DNA of 64,000 bases from Puccinia triticina (GCF_026914185.1 NC_070558.1:8007501-8071500); one strand, 5' to 3'; counted from the stretch's first letter, positions 12,450-25,178 are shown. A program made the numbers and translations. Notes: generated by a model from the sequence alone, not told the origin.

Positions 12450-12969
12450 CTGCTCTATCCCCTTCACGTGCTTATATCTCTTTGATGAATTATTATAATA
12501 TCAACCAACAAATATCCATTTCCTGTTAATCTCTGTTCGTTTCTTGGCGCGTCCACCCCTCGCTTGCTCTGCTATCTAATAACCTCTTCACAGCAAAGTT
12601 TTCCCTACCTCTAGCAATTCATTCTTGTTTTCTATATAATCACACTGCCCAGTTAATCTTTCATATACACAATTTCTCGCAAAAAAATAGATGGAACTTA
12701 GAAACTCTGATTTAATATTTGTGTCTGGATTGTTCAAGCACGAATATTTCAACAAAGATGTTCACATTTCGCCGACTCGCAAGTACATACACGCTAATAA
12801 TTGGATGTTTTGAGGTGATGTCGGAACAGATACGAGTTTCTTTCAAGTCATGTTACTTGTGGATATAAGTTTAACTGTGGATGTCGCAGAAGCGATAAGT
12901 TAACACCGTCGGCTATTTCAAAGATGATCTATCGATACATCTTGTTTTCGAATGGGGATATTTAACAGA
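12450..12969. other. Convergent intergenic region
   Basis: This stretch separates the 3' ends of POT1 (plus) and the small membrane protein (minus). It is AT-rich and holds no open frame worth naming, so it probably contains both 3' UTRs and polyadenylation signals. Confidence 0.5.
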
Positions 12970-13798
12970 TTAAGAAGATTTTTTAGTCCTTTCTAGCTCT
13001 TCCTTTAACTGGTCGCGATAGAAGCCGGACCAATAGACATAGCCATGAATGATCCCATTAGTGAGAGCGAAGGCGGAGAGAGAGATCGGGAAGAGGCTCA
13101 GTTTCGTCTTGGGTGGTCGTGCGAATGTGTGTCTCCATGAATCCCTCCCGTGCAAGAACAGGTATATGACACTCCAGGCTTTTGTTTTTCACGTAGTTTT
13201 TGTGACGGAGAGGCAAGAAGCAATTCAAGAAATCAGCATTGCTACTTTCGAAGGAGAAGCTTGCAATTTCTCATCGGTCATGTTGTGTTGGCAGACATAC
13301 CAGAAGCTGTTCCGGAACCGTTATAGTAGTCACCTGCTGAAGTAATGTAGCTATTGTGGAATGTTAAACGGAGTACTAGATGAGCTAGACGAGTTTTTTT
13401 TTTCTAGATCAGGAGTTTACTTACCCACTCAAGCCGAAGACCATAGCCAAAGGAGTGACTTGCCACGTTGGTGCCAATCCGATGGGGTATAGTGCACCGG
13501 AGAATCGGCTACTCGTAGGTAGAGACGCCATCACTAAATGAGTATGAAAACAAGAGTAGATCAGAACACGATGAATCTAGTTGAGAGACTGCAAGACAGT
13601 GTCGGGACTGCCAGATGACTTACGGAGAGCGCTCATCGACCATGCTGGCCACGGCGAGGAAGAGCCAACAGCCAGGAATTCGGCGAGCTTGTTCGGCGGA
13701 TCCTGGGCGTCGGTAGATTTCTTTACTGGATCCTCGCTCCGACTTGCTGATGCTGTTGTTGCGATAGCGGCAGAGGTTGAGGGCGTAGTGGAAGCCAT
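12970..13798 (-). CDS. Small membrane protein, possible mitochondrial complex I accessory subunit (NUXM-like)
   Basis: Four exons on the minus strand: 13798-13624, 13533-13425, 13350-13301 and 13178-12970. All junctions are GT-AG and in phase, giving 180 residues. The N-terminal third is Ala/Ser/Thr-rich (MASTTPSTSAAIATTASASR). The conserved-looking core begins at ALYPIGLAPTWQVTPL and continues with VFGLSGYITSAGDYYNGSG. Two hydrophobic stretches follow (around AWSVIYLFLH and FPISLSAFALTNGIIHGYVY), and the protein ends in a charged helix. The YP.GL.P...TPL...FGL pattern and the size of about 19 kDa remind me of the fungal complex I subunit NUXM, but this is from memory and unverified. An upstream in-frame ATG at 13924 would add 42 residues. 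Confidence 0.65.
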
Positions 13799-14635
13799 AG
13801 CTAGACGGGAGAGTCCGGAGACTGAAGAGGAGATCGATGGGTACGGGCACGCTGGAGGTCCAAGGAGAGGGTCGCCCCTGCCAAATTTGCCTGGGCACTT
13901 GATCAAGTCAGGATCTGCACTCATAGCCGATGGACAAGAACTGAGTTTCCCAGAAGGACTTCCAACCTCTCCCAACGCAACGCACTCAACACCAGGAAGG
14001 TCGGCGACAGTTGCTACATGTCTGTGTTTAATTTGCAAGTTGAAATGTGTTGGACAATGAAGGGTAGGATACAACAATAGGACAGCGAGTACCACAATAG
14101 GACAGCGAGAAAAGGAAATGTGGGTTCCAACTATCAAGGCACTGAGACCAGCCCCAGGAGAAGCGCATCATGGGTGGTGCCGTCGAGATGAAGAGGCGAA
14201 CCAATCCACCGAGGCGAGTCCTAGCATTCCTCCCTGTGTAGGTAAAGCTGGCCGAGTGGATAATCAAATGAACCATCACGACAATCGGGCGGTATGCCGC
14301 AATCGACGTCTGCTCGTGTAGGGGACGGGAACGCGGAATCCTCTCAGCTGGCGCACGGTCATCCGAAGATGAAAGGCTCAAAGTCCGAACCTAGTGGGAG
14401 AGCAGAGTAGGTAAGCTTAGGATACTTGCGCAGAGTGTTGAGGTGCTGTAACTTACTTTTGTGTCCCCATTATAAATTGTTCTAAGGGGAAAAAGCTGCA
14501 GGGGAGTGAAGTGATGAGACTTTATAGTGAGCTCGGTCGGCGGCTCAGTTGTGGGCGGGCGAGGATGGATATGCAATTTGTGGTGGCTGCCGAAAGGGGT
14601 GGTTGGCTGGCTGGAGTGGTGCGATCGGCCATCGG
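13799..14635. other. Divergent intergenic region with a 24-bp tandem duplication
   Basis: This is the divergent promoter region between the small membrane protein gene and the tRNA pseudouridine synthase gene. The block ACAATAGGACAGCGAG occurs twice with a period of about 24 bp near 14069-14113. No further gene is supported. Confidence 0.5.
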
Positions 14636-14767
14636 ATGCTGCCCTTCAAAGCCGTCTCTTCTCCATTTCGCAGGGAACATCTCAGGAGATCCTACCATCA
14701 CGGTTTGCCCGCACGATACCCGTCACGCCGTCAGCTAATTGCAGCTCGTCCAAGAAAACCGCCCCTC

Positions 14768-17070
14768 ATGGAGAGCGCCCCAGTCGCCCACATTCACAGT
14801 TCGGCTACCAAGTAGTAAGTCTTCCATCACGTTGCAAGTGGATCTCCTGAAAAAAACTCACCGATGCGTCCCTTATCAGTGACCACAAGCCGACGTGGTA
14901 TTTCGAGAACGGCCTGCGTAAAGTGCAACCTTACTTGTTCCAGTTCTCGACCTACGCCAAGGTAAATATCCGAGACTGTCGATTTGAACTACGCGGATGT
15001 CTTGCTCATCTGGATGATTTGGCATTAGGAACGGTGGCGCGGCCGAAGCGTGATTGATGTCTTTAGGTTTGCAATCAATCTGATATTCGTATTTATGGTA
15101 TGGCCCAGATGAACTAAATACTTGCTCAAATTTAAATCTTTATGAACGCAGCACCGATTTCAGGTTAGCTACGATTTCCTGAAATTAGAATACATGGTTC
15201 AACCCCGGATCCATCAAACAATTTGCAACGAGCTTGCCAGCGCTGAAAACACAACTTGCGTTGACGATACCTCAAGAGATCGAAGTCCAGAATACTACGT
15301 TTGTGCTCTTACCCGTGTACATGTGCGAAGAATCAGACCGGTGCTGTTGTGGCTAATCATCCGGTTTTCATTATCTAGGCGCATGCTGTGGCCTCAGGTA
15401 GGAATTCAAACACATCACACTTGTACAATTCCTCTAGCTGGATAAGAACTCGTCTTGATTTTGATTTGAGCGAATGTAGGGGTCATCAAAATAAACGGCA
15501 AGAATATCAAGAAGGATGTCATCATCAGAAACGGCGACCGCATCACAAACACACTCCATAGACACGAGCCACCAGTGACCGGAGACCCCGTGAGGATATT
15601 GCATCGAGATGACGAGAAAGGGTTATTGGTCGTCGAAAAGCCTGGCAGCATGCCCGTGAATTATCTCCATCTTCATCCCCCATCACATCCGGCAATACAA
15701 ACCAACCCGGACTTTCTTTTACAGGTACATCCTACTGGTCGGTATAACTACAATACGCTACTGTCCATCTTACGCTTCGATTATGATCTACCTCTGGTTC
15801 ACAGTCAGTTTGAAACCGCCAACTTGACTCTATATAAACGATAATATTAAACCGAACGATATTTATCTCAGCAAGCAATCGTCTCGATCGACTGACTTCT
15901 GGAGTCATGGTCTGCGCTTTGACGGTCGAAGCCTCAAGAGGACTGTCGAAGTATTTCAGCACTGAAGGCGCAGTGAAGAAGGAGTATATTGCTCGCTGTC
16001 GTGGAGACTTCCCAGAGTTGGTCATGTCATCCATCAACCTGCTTCCGATACAAGCATTCGACTGATTCATGGCTGGCATACTCAGTGATGAAATAACCTG
16101 CGAGGAACCTCTGCTAACTATTGATCGGCAAATCGGACTCAACGTTGTTCATCCTGAAGGAAAACATGCCAAAACGATTTTTAAGAAACTGAGCTATGAT
16201 CCAGAATCAGACTCATCAGTTATACATTGTTAGTGACAAGTTGATGACCTTACTGGAGTAAATGACTCAGACTGATTCCCTGTGCAGGTCGACCAATCAC
16301 CGGTCGCTCTCACCAGCTCCGCGTACACTTACAATATCTGGGCTACCCGATTCTCAATGATACGATATACTGTAACCTCAAGGCGTGGGGATCAGCCCAG
16401 GGTAAGGGTGGGATTTTCTTCGCTCCAACGGACAAGACCAAACCTTCGACAGATGACGAACCTCCCCCGAATGATGGTGAGAGTGCTCCCCAAGGAAGCG
16501 CCTCTGTTAAGACGGATGATTCGACGACGAACCTGACGGGCCAAAAGCGGTCCTCGAAATCGAAGCTCGGAAGGAACCAGCGGCAAGGAATCTCGCAAGT
16601 GAGCGAGAAACGGCTCAAGCTGGATCCCGAGTCAGCCGAGGCGGGGAACTGCAGCGGGGTAGCCATCAACGAGCTCGCTGAGGCGGTCATCCTCGAGCTC
16701 AGGAAGGCCCGGGATATCGAGGATGACTTTGGCAGGATCAAGGATACCGTGCACATCGATAAAGCGTTCAAGTCCCCCCAGGAACTCCAGACGTCCCTCG
16801 GCTCTAACCCCGTCTCGGATCCACTTGACGGCAAGTTTTGTGCTGACTGTGGGATCCCTCTATTGCCTGATCCCAAGCCAGAACAATTGTACATCTACTT
16901 GCATGCATTCAGGTTAGCAGAAATCGAGACACCTTATCCCTGTACATGTCGCCCACACGTCCTGATTTGTGTTCATTTGCAGATACCAAACTGAAAGCTG
17001 GGATTTCAGTAGTGAGATGCCTTGGTGGGCAGATGACCAGGAATGGAAAGCCAGGAGACCAAGCCAGTAG
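14768..17070 (+). CDS. PUS9: tRNA pseudouridine synthase, RluA family (Pus8/Pus9 type), eleven exons
   Basis: This enzyme isomerises a tRNA uridine, position 32 in yeast Pus8/Pus9. Exons: 14768-14814, 14880-14961, 15029-15066, 15152-15163 (12-bp microexon), 15277-15314, 15480-15655, 15725-15803, 15872-16016, 16086-16228, 16288-16912 and 16983-17070. The sum is in frame, giving 490 residues. Family marks in order: [59 protein letters not shown], the catalytic-Asp motif NRLDRLTSG, and [18 protein letters not shown] low-complexity insert follows, then [20 protein letters not shown] with a probable Cys pair. The length fits Pus9 rather than RIB2, since no deaminase domain follows. An upstream in-frame ATG at 14636 would add an Arg-rich 44-residue leader that could target mitochondria. 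Confidence 0.9.
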
Positions 17071-18041
17071 TAGTGCAGATGTGATGTGTACCACGTTTTC
17101 TTTTTTTGTAATTCTAATGGGATTAGACGAACACATCAAAAAGATTGGTTGGATGGACTTTCAGCGGACCAAAGGCGCTAGTTCGACAGGGGCAGTGGGT
17201 GGAGGAGAGAGCCCTCGGCAGCTAGTCCCGTAATCAACTCCATCTTCTTGATTTCCCGTCGTCCGAAGTTGTTCATTTAGAAGCAAGGGCCGTAAACCTT
17301 ACTTACTGGTGAAAATTGTTCGAAATCCACTTTTCTCCTGCGCACAAGGCTAGAGCCGTCTGTAGGCCACGGGGACGGGAACGGAGATGATTTAAGTCCC
17401 TCGGGCATACATTCCACGGGCTCGTCCAGAGACACTTGGCTGGTGTCCGGGATTCTGGTGTGTGTCTTGTTCGAAGGCAAATCTGAATTTGCTAATCGTG
17501 GTCTGTGTCCCACATCCCTCCGACATCAGGCTGCCAGACACCACACTACGGACCGTTCAGCTGGAAGCTTGATCAAAAAAAGGCAAATTGTCTGTACCAA
17601 GAAGTTGAATCGGATTTGCATGTCAACTGCTCACAATTGAGCCGTGGTTTTGGCAGTCCGCAAGCATCACAAATGGCCATGTACCAAGAAAAATATTTGA
17701 CATTGCTGGTCCCGTCCGGGTTCCCACACACCACCATTAAAGCCATGAGAACAACCAATGATATCTGCGATGATAGAGAGAAAGGGGGATATAAGAAAAC
17801 CATGCGAAAGAATGACCATAACCCTGTGATACTGATGAATGTAACTAACAAAACTGCTGGGCAAGACTGCTACTATAATACATCAAACTGCAACAAGGAC
17901 AAACTAATGATAGTTGTGAGCCGGCACAGGAAACATCGTGTGTGGCGATTTTCAGATAACGTTGAATGTGACGTTCGGAATCAAGAAATATTTAATTAAT
18001 TAGTCGTAGGAGGATTGTGCGTGAAATGAATTCAAGGAAGG
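17071..18041. other. Convergent intergenic region
   Basis: This region lies between the ends of the pseudouridine synthase (plus) and the P-type ATPase (minus). The frame at 17505-17999 has no recognisable domain and sits in a region of mixed composition, so I do not call it. Both 3' UTRs are expected here. Confidence 0.5.
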
Positions 18042-21000
18042 CTACTGTCGTTTGGCCGATGTCGAACGAATCGACATGGTACGTTTGGTAGGGTCTGTAG
18101 AAAAAGATAAGAGATTAGCGCTTTGAATCAAGTGAGAGAAGCCGCAGGAGTGAGCTTACGCATCATGAGTCCTTTGGGTGGCTTGACGCTAGATGACAAA
18201 AGCTTCTTGCGGAGGAACAAGACTCTGCCACTAGCCCATAATAGGATGACGAATCCGAAAGCAATCGGAATCAACCAGAACAATGGCAAGATGCGATGAC
18301 TGGCGCCGAAGACGGTTCTCAACGGGGGCACGTAAATGATCTGCAAAAATTGGAGACATAAATGCAATCAGTATGAATCCAGGAAATCGGTACAAAACCA
18401 CTCTGGTACTCACGAAAGCTGCAAGTACTGCACCAGCCAAAGCACCGGCAAAATTCCACTTGTTGCCAATGGCCGCCTTTCCGAATGGGAATTTGAGTTT
18501 GGCCTTGACAGCGAACATGTTAAAGCACTGCATTAAGAAGATAGACATGTAAAACATGCCCTGCGCCTGCGCCAAGGCTTCGGTTTGATCTGTGCTATCG
18601 ATAACCCGACCGCTGAGGTTTGTGTATGGAGGTGACTTGTCCGTAAAGTAAATCCCGGCCTTTTGAGCAATTTGCAAGTCGCGGGGGGTGAAGTGATTGT
18701 AATTGAAGATGACGAAGTAGGCCAACATGCATCCAACGGTTTCAATCATTCCAGCCTCTGTAATCGAGTATGCGACAGATGGGGAGATTTGAGAACATTT
18801 GCGGCGGTAGGATGAAAAAGAGAAAAAGAAGAAACAAAAACTCACGCAGGTAGGAGTAGCTGAGCAGGGAGCCATCAACCAATGCTTCACCATCAGATTT
18901 CTCGAGCAAGTCATCCCACCACCACTTGGAAAACGGCTTTTTAACATTTTGCACAACGTTGCGCACAGTGCTACCGATGCGTGATTCAGGTTTCTCATTG
19001 CCTGCTTCAACGTCCATGTGATTGGTCCTGGTTCGCCTTAGTGCCTTCTTCTTCAGCTGCATTATGGTTCGGTCAGTAACGGGCTTGCGGGGCATGGTGG
19101 TCATAAGGACTTCAGACGACTCGGGGCAATCCCACGCGAACGACAACGCAGCAAACAATTCAAATCCCTAGAGTGATCGAAATTAGCTAATTGTTGGCAA
19201 TGGCAGTTTTCGGCGGGTAACTCACCAAGTCAATGACCAAGATCAGAATGGCGGACAGCGGTAATGGGATCGGAACGATGACGTAAAGAAGCTGGGGAAT
19301 TACTTCAGGGACGGAATGTGTGACTGTGTACTGGATACTTCGTTTAAGATTGGTGAAGATAAGTCTGCCTTCTCGGACCTGAAACAGCGGATCAACGTGT
19401 TAGCACGGAAAGACGGTGCGGCTCGTCAGACGTTCACCGCTCACCCCATCCACTACGCTTGCAAAGTTGTCGTCAAGCAAGATCATGTTAGCGGCTTCTT
19501 TCGAGACGTCACTGCCACTGATGTTCATTGCGATTCCTGCGTGGTAGATATATGTTAGCTGTGAGATTCATCGAAAAATTGATACATCGTTGGAGAACAA
19601 ACCTAGGTCTGCCTTCTTTAATGCGGGGGAGTCATTGACACCTGCAAGAGGGAAGAGAGGGAATAGAGCAATCAGTGGAAAGGTAACGTGAATTGTCAAA
19701 GGCGCATGAACATACCATCTCCAGTGACTCCAACAATGTGTCCCAGTGCTTGTGCGCGTTTGACGATTTCCAGTTTGTGCTTGGGTGACTGCAAGAATTC
19801 AACTCGTGAGCCCTGTTGTCTTGGATGCGTGTGTCTGAAGGGGTGAATGCACTAGACAATCAACTCACCGTGCGTGCAAAGACAATTTCAGTCTTGTTGA
19901 GGATTGTGTCCCACTCCCAACCTTGAAGAGAGTCAATGGCATCACCGTGGACAACGACTGCATCTACTTCGTCTTCATGGATCTCTTCAACTGGACGACC
20001 GGTGGCCTTTGCAAGCGACTCCTTCGTGTGACCAATGACCAAGTTGATTTTTCGTGCAATGGCCTGTGTTAAGATTGGATCAGCAAGTGAAGTATGAAGT
20101 AGACTACCAAAAATTGCATTACCTCAGCTGTAAGGGGGTGATCACCAGTAACCTGTGAAGGAGAGGTCAACAGGTGTTCAATGTGCTTGCTCAATGAGGA
20201 ACATCGCCTAAATTACTCACCATTACGACTTTGATTCCAGCCGACCGTAGCTGACCAATAGCCTCTCGTACACCATGCTTGGGAGGATCTTCAAGGGAGA
20301 CCAATCCGACAAAACACAAGTTTTCGGTGGGACAGTTGTCATCCTTCTTGCTAAATGCAAAATCGCGGGGGAATTGATCACCAGGGAGCAAAAGTTGGGC
20401 ACATGCAATCACACGATGACCCCGAGAAGCCATGTATTGATATGCCTCGCCGTATTCCTTCTTGAATTGTTCAGTGATGGGGATAGATTCGCCGTTGACC
20501 AAAACATGGGAACATCGATCAAGGACACGTTCAGGAGCTCCTTTCAAGTATAGCGTCAAGTCTCCGTTAGAGTGAGGTTTCTGTACCACCACCAATGCCC
20601 ATTTGGCCGTACTGTTGAAGGGGATCGAATAGGCCTCCGGATGTTTTTCGCGGACTTGATCGAATTCAAGGTTTTTCCCCGCAAAACGGGTGAGTCCACT
20701 TTCAGTGGCGTCGCCCAGGATCTCTCGTTGCTCGAAGGGGATGTCCATCTTGTCAAACTTGACTTTAGAACACAGCGTGCAGATATCGAGGATTTCGGGA
20801 ACTCCTAGGTCTTCTTTCTTGAAATGCTGTACCTCGGCTTCATCGTTGTGACTTTCGAATGCACTGCTCATCTTGAGATTTGTCCACATAGCCTAGAAGT
20901 AGATATGTGGTGGGTGAGAAACAGCATGTGAAGACGAGGAGCTAAGAAATGACATACGGTGACTGTCATCTGATTTCTAGTCAATGTACCGGTTTTATCA

Positions 21001-22917
21001 GTGGCAAGCATTGTTAATGCACCAAGGGTCTCGACACCTTGCAAGTCTTTGACAAGCACCTTAGCTTTTGCCATGCGCTTCGCCGCAATAGACAGTAAAA
21101 GTGTGACAGTCGCCGCTACAGAAAAGCAAATATCTAGTGAACCTCTGCAAAATTACTACATCAAGAAAAACTGATAAGCTCACGTAATCCTTCAGGTACC
21201 CAAGCGACTAAGACGGAGACTGCGAAGGTGACAGTGGCGGCAATTTTTCCCTTGTAGGCTGACGCGATGAATTAAGATGATGAGTTGTTTGTTGCGAGAT
21301 GCCTGGTAATGGTACTAGTACTTACTGGTCCCAATTCCAACACCGAAAAAGATTATGGCAGTGATAATCTAGACCAGACGGGTTGAGTTAGTTGAGATTG
21401 ATGAATCGAAGCCATTTATACAGACACTAACAGCAATGCACGAGATTATCTTGACGAAGTCGTCAATTTCTTGGGCCAATGGACTCCTAAATTTGAGAAA
21501 TGAAGTCTAATTAGTAACGAGTGACAACTTGTGAGTTGGAGGAGAGGAGATGTACTAACTTGTTATCAGCCTCGCCACCGGTAAGTCCAGCAATTTGTCC
21601 GATGAATGTGTGATCGCCTGTGCGGACAACAATTCCAAAACCTTCACCTGATACCACCAGAGTAGAACTAGAAGGTGCGCAAGGATGGCCCATGTCAGTA
21701 TTTCATAGTTGGTCGAATTTCCTCGCGAGGGACTCACTTGAACAAGAGATTGCGGGCTTCGACTGGGCGGACTGGATCTCCTTCCAAAAGAACAGCTCTT
21801 TCTTGCGGCTCCGACTCTCCCGTCAACTATGGACAAATCACGTGCGATGATTAATAAGGAAACGTTTCTGTAGCGTGGTACAAAGCATACCACTTACACT
21901 TGAGTTGTCTACTTTAACATCCGAGGCTGAAAAGAGCACCAAATCGGCGGGCACTTTGTCACCCATCTTGATGAACACAACGTCACCTTTGACGAGTTCT
22001 TGGGCGGGGATGGAGCTGATTTCGCCACCGCGAACGATTTTACACGAAGGAGGCATCATTGATAAGAAAGATGCCAGGATCGCATCGGCTTTCTGTCCTT
22101 GGTACCCTGGGAGACAGAAGACAGCGCATGAGCAAGAGATGATGTGCAAATCTCGATGGAGATAACTTACATTCTATAAATGCGTTCAAAAAGGCGACGA
22201 TAATGAGAATTGCACCCAAGTACTCGTTGGCTTTGTTGTTCTCAAAATCTATTGCCAGCAACACGTATTCAAGTATACCAGCGAGCATCAAGAGCACGTT
22301 GAATAAGGATAACAATGCATCAAAGTACTGCGACCGAAGCAGAAACAGGGGAACAGACATGAGTCAGTACCACATCTGAAACTTGACAAGAAATGAGATC
22401 CACGCTCACCTTTCGCAGGGCACTCTTCTTCTTGGGAGGAGTCAATTGATTCGGGCCGTCTCGGGCTAGCCTGGATTGAGCTTCTGCAGTTGTCAAACCT
22501 GAACTGGCACTGGGATTGCTAGCATTGATTGAAGTGCCCATGGCTTCGGCGACTTTTTGAGGGCTCAGTTTGTGCTCAGACTGTGACAAAGATGTGAAAA
22601 AACACGGGGTTAGTGATCGCATGAGCACCGGGTTGAAAATCTAATCACTCAACAATGTCCGCCGAGGCTCCCTCAAGGGCTTTAGCCTTCATCTTCGACT
22701 CAAGCTCCTCATAGCCGGCGTTAGCGAGCTCCTTCTCGTCGTGAGTAAGTTCTCGGCGAAGTCCTAAATCGCGCCCAGCTTGAGTGGTGGCACTCATGGG
22801 CGGCTTTGGGTCGGCAAAAGAGATACCGGCTGTCGGATTCACAGGGTTCACCTGGTTCGGGCTCTGATCATCAAGTTCATCCAAGCCACCTTTCTCGGGA
22901 AATTCCTGCGTTGACAT
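18042..22917 (-). CDS. P-type cation ATPase of the Na+/K+-ATPase alpha (P2C) family
   Basis: A membrane pump that couples ATP hydrolysis to alkali-cation transport. The start is [11 protein letters not shown] at 22917, after a long 5' leader. The last exon ends at TAG 18042 after [18 protein letters not shown]. Marks in order on the minus strand: N-terminal cation-ATPase motif ([15 protein letters not shown]), TM1-2, actuator [11 protein letters not shown] (about 21.8 kb), TM4 [31 protein letters not shown], phosphorylation motif [14 protein letters not shown] (about 21.0 kb), nucleotide-binding [20 protein letters not shown], and hinge [14 protein letters not shown]. The C-terminal membrane segments follow. 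VLVK.L..VETLGA and AWVPEGL are typical of animal-type Na+/K+ pumps, not of fungal PMA1 or ENA pumps. Fungal ACU-type uptake ATPases are a plausible identity. It is heavily interrupted by short introns. Its exact ion is not shown by sequence alone. Confidence 0.9.
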
Positions 22918-25032
22918 CGTGAATAGAAGGCTTCGGGGTAGAGTTTCGTTGGTTTGGGGTGAAGTATTGAATATCGGTTCTGATGGGTGGACTGGTGTAA
23001 TGAGTTCGAGATAGGTTGACGAGGAAACCAGTCGGGAAAACTGTGGTATAATATAAATGTGACTGATAATGAGTTGATTGAATGTGAGCGTGGAATCGGG
23101 TGAATCGACGGAAACTGACGGTCGGAGATGGGTGATCACGAGCTTAATAGTAATAATAGGTGTGCGGAGACGCTTGACGCAGCGTAAAACAAGTTATGTC
23201 GAAAGTTTGGAGACCTGGCGGAAATCGAGGAGGCAATTGCCTTGTTTCTTGGCAATGCGGGTGTAGTCGAGAAAGTTGTCTTATGCTATGGGGAAAAGCA
23301 AAGAGGGGCAGGCCGTAGGATGATGTGTGCGTACGAGGGAGGTCAAAGGCGCGTAGGAAGACAACGAGCCTGTACTTATATATAAATGTGTAGATGTATG
23401 TGTGTAGAATACGCGCGGACCCAAGGTTGGCGCACTTCGACACCGGTGCACTTGGAAGAGATGGACAGGGGGCGTGAGGAACTATAATCGGTGGCGATTA
23501 CTCTGGCAGGATGGAGCAGCGTATTTAATTCGCAACACAACTGCACTGCACAGTGCGTATGAACAACCCGATATGTACAGGCAGAGAGAGAGTCGCAGCG
23601 ATTGCAACGTTTTGAGAATTTTGGCCAAGGGTCTGCGCAGGTCTGCGCAAGGCCAGGCAAACCAAGACTGAGACTAAACTGGCAAATCTGTAGTGCATAC
23701 AATCCCATGTGTTTCACGAATGAATCCCTCACTTCCTATCGAGGCGCCCGAGTAGGCCCGAGTGTCTTTGCCAAAACCGGCTTGGTCTTTCGTCACAAAC
23801 CAAGGCCGAAAACACAACTGTGTACAACAACTGGCTCGTCGAACGCGCAAGCCATGAGTCGGCCTTTCGTTTTTCAAGGTCTGGGCCGGCGACGCACTGT
23901 AATATCAACAACACACAACCCTGGCTGGTCAAAGCTGGTCAAAGTCAACCCTTCTTCTGCGCGACGGACATGCAGCGCGCGTTAGAATTACAGTTTGAGC
24001 GGGGAAATTTTGAAACCGATAAAAGCTCCGGTAGCCGGTTTGCAACATGTGACATGAGTTGTAGTGTGCTCTATCCACCTGTACAGGTACTCTCGAACGT
24101 GTCTTCGCTTTGGAAATCCTTCGATGTACATACTGCGGTGAACGAGTAGCATAATACAGCTGGGGGTGGCGGTGGCGGGGTTGATGGATTCGGCGGTGGT
24201 GGGTGGTGGGTTGGTGGTGGCGGCAGGCAGGGTTTGGGTCGGCGGCAGGCAGCTCTCCTGCAGGCTCCTCCCCCGGGTTCCCCCGGGCACGGTCCGCGCG
24301 CACGGATGTCTGGAGCTGCGGACAAGTCTGGCCGCTGCGGCACAAAGTCTCGGAGTTTGCGCGCCAAGTTGCAAGCTCTCCTGGGTTAGCTGTACATTGT
24401 GCTTGTCCCGAGCGATCAATCCTGGGGGACCCAGCAGGAGTGGACTGAGCCTCCGAAACGTATGTAGCATTGGCGTGCGATTCGCCGTTGATCTGGAATT
24501 CCAGTCAGATGGCAACGCGGGGCAGGGTTCTACGGATTGGTACCCAAAATCTCATGAGCGTGGGTAAAATCTATGCGGGAAGACCTCAACAGGTTTGAGG
24601 GAGATATGCCACAATGTCCATTGGTCACTATGTAAAATGCCCCGCACCTGCGTCCTGCGTTCATACTTCCATGATGCAACACCCTTGTCATGTGGAGAAT
24701 ATTTCCAACATCCCAGTAGAATGGTTCACATCTGAGGTTTTAGCAACACTGCTGACAAGCTAAACACAGCCTCCCAGTGAGAGGCCCCCTAGGGTCTCTG
24801 TAGCCTGTTGAAGTTTCCCCTCTGGACTTAAGAAGCTGATACAATTGAAGCCTTGTAGCTGCCAATATGAGGCCTAGATCCTCCTGATTAAAGTTTCCAA
24901 GCACTAAGGAAAAGCAGCTGTATAGGGATTGCTGTAAAATACTGCACAGATTTATTAGAAATGTTGATATCTGAGACATCCCTCTATGAATTTCTAGAGG
25001 ACTCTGTCACAGTTGTACTGGTTTGCTTCACA
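22918..25032. other. Upstream region of the ATPase and left border of the transposon island
   Basis: No gene is supported. From 22918 to about 24600 it is promoter/5'-leader-like and partly GC-rich; several medium frames on both strands lack domains. From about 24600 the composition falls to the AT-rich, repeat-like texture in which the Ty3/Gypsy element at 25038 is inserted. Confidence 0.5.
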
Positions 25033-25037
25033 ATGAC

Positions 25038-25167
25038 TGTTACAACCTTGTAGACCCCCTTGTACTCGCCAGGGGTTTCCATTCCTGAGGAGGTTATCTT
25101 CAAGCTCTCCTCCCCACATTGTACATTCCCCAGTTAGCAATCAACTCATCAAGTTATAGTTATAACA
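25038..25167 (+). repeat. 5' LTR of the Ty3/Gypsy element
   Basis: 130 bp, TG...CA ends, identical by eye to the 3' copy at 31014-31143. If transcription starts at the AGTTAGCAAT block (25132), U3 is about 94 bp and R plus U5 only about 36 bp. Confidence 0.95.
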
Positions 25168-25168
25168 T

Positions 25169-25178
25169 ATTGCTAACT
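25169..25178 (+). promoter_or_regulatory. Candidate self-priming primer-binding site
   Basis: ATTGCTAACT one base after the 5' LTR is the exact reverse complement of AGTTAGCAAT at 25132-25141 inside the LTR. In Tf1-type elements the first nucleotides of the transcript pair with such a site to prime minus-strand synthesis. No tRNA 3'-end complement is visible here. Confidence 0.65.

Noticed and set aside
17505..17999. 164-residue plus-strand frame between two convergent genes
   Set aside because: Lies where 3' UTRs are expected and has no domain or conserved pattern.
24166..24567. 133-residue plus-strand frame in GC-rich DNA
   Set aside because: Long chance frames occur in all six frames of this GC-rich patch; repetitive Gly/Val/Ser composition suggests non-coding sequence.
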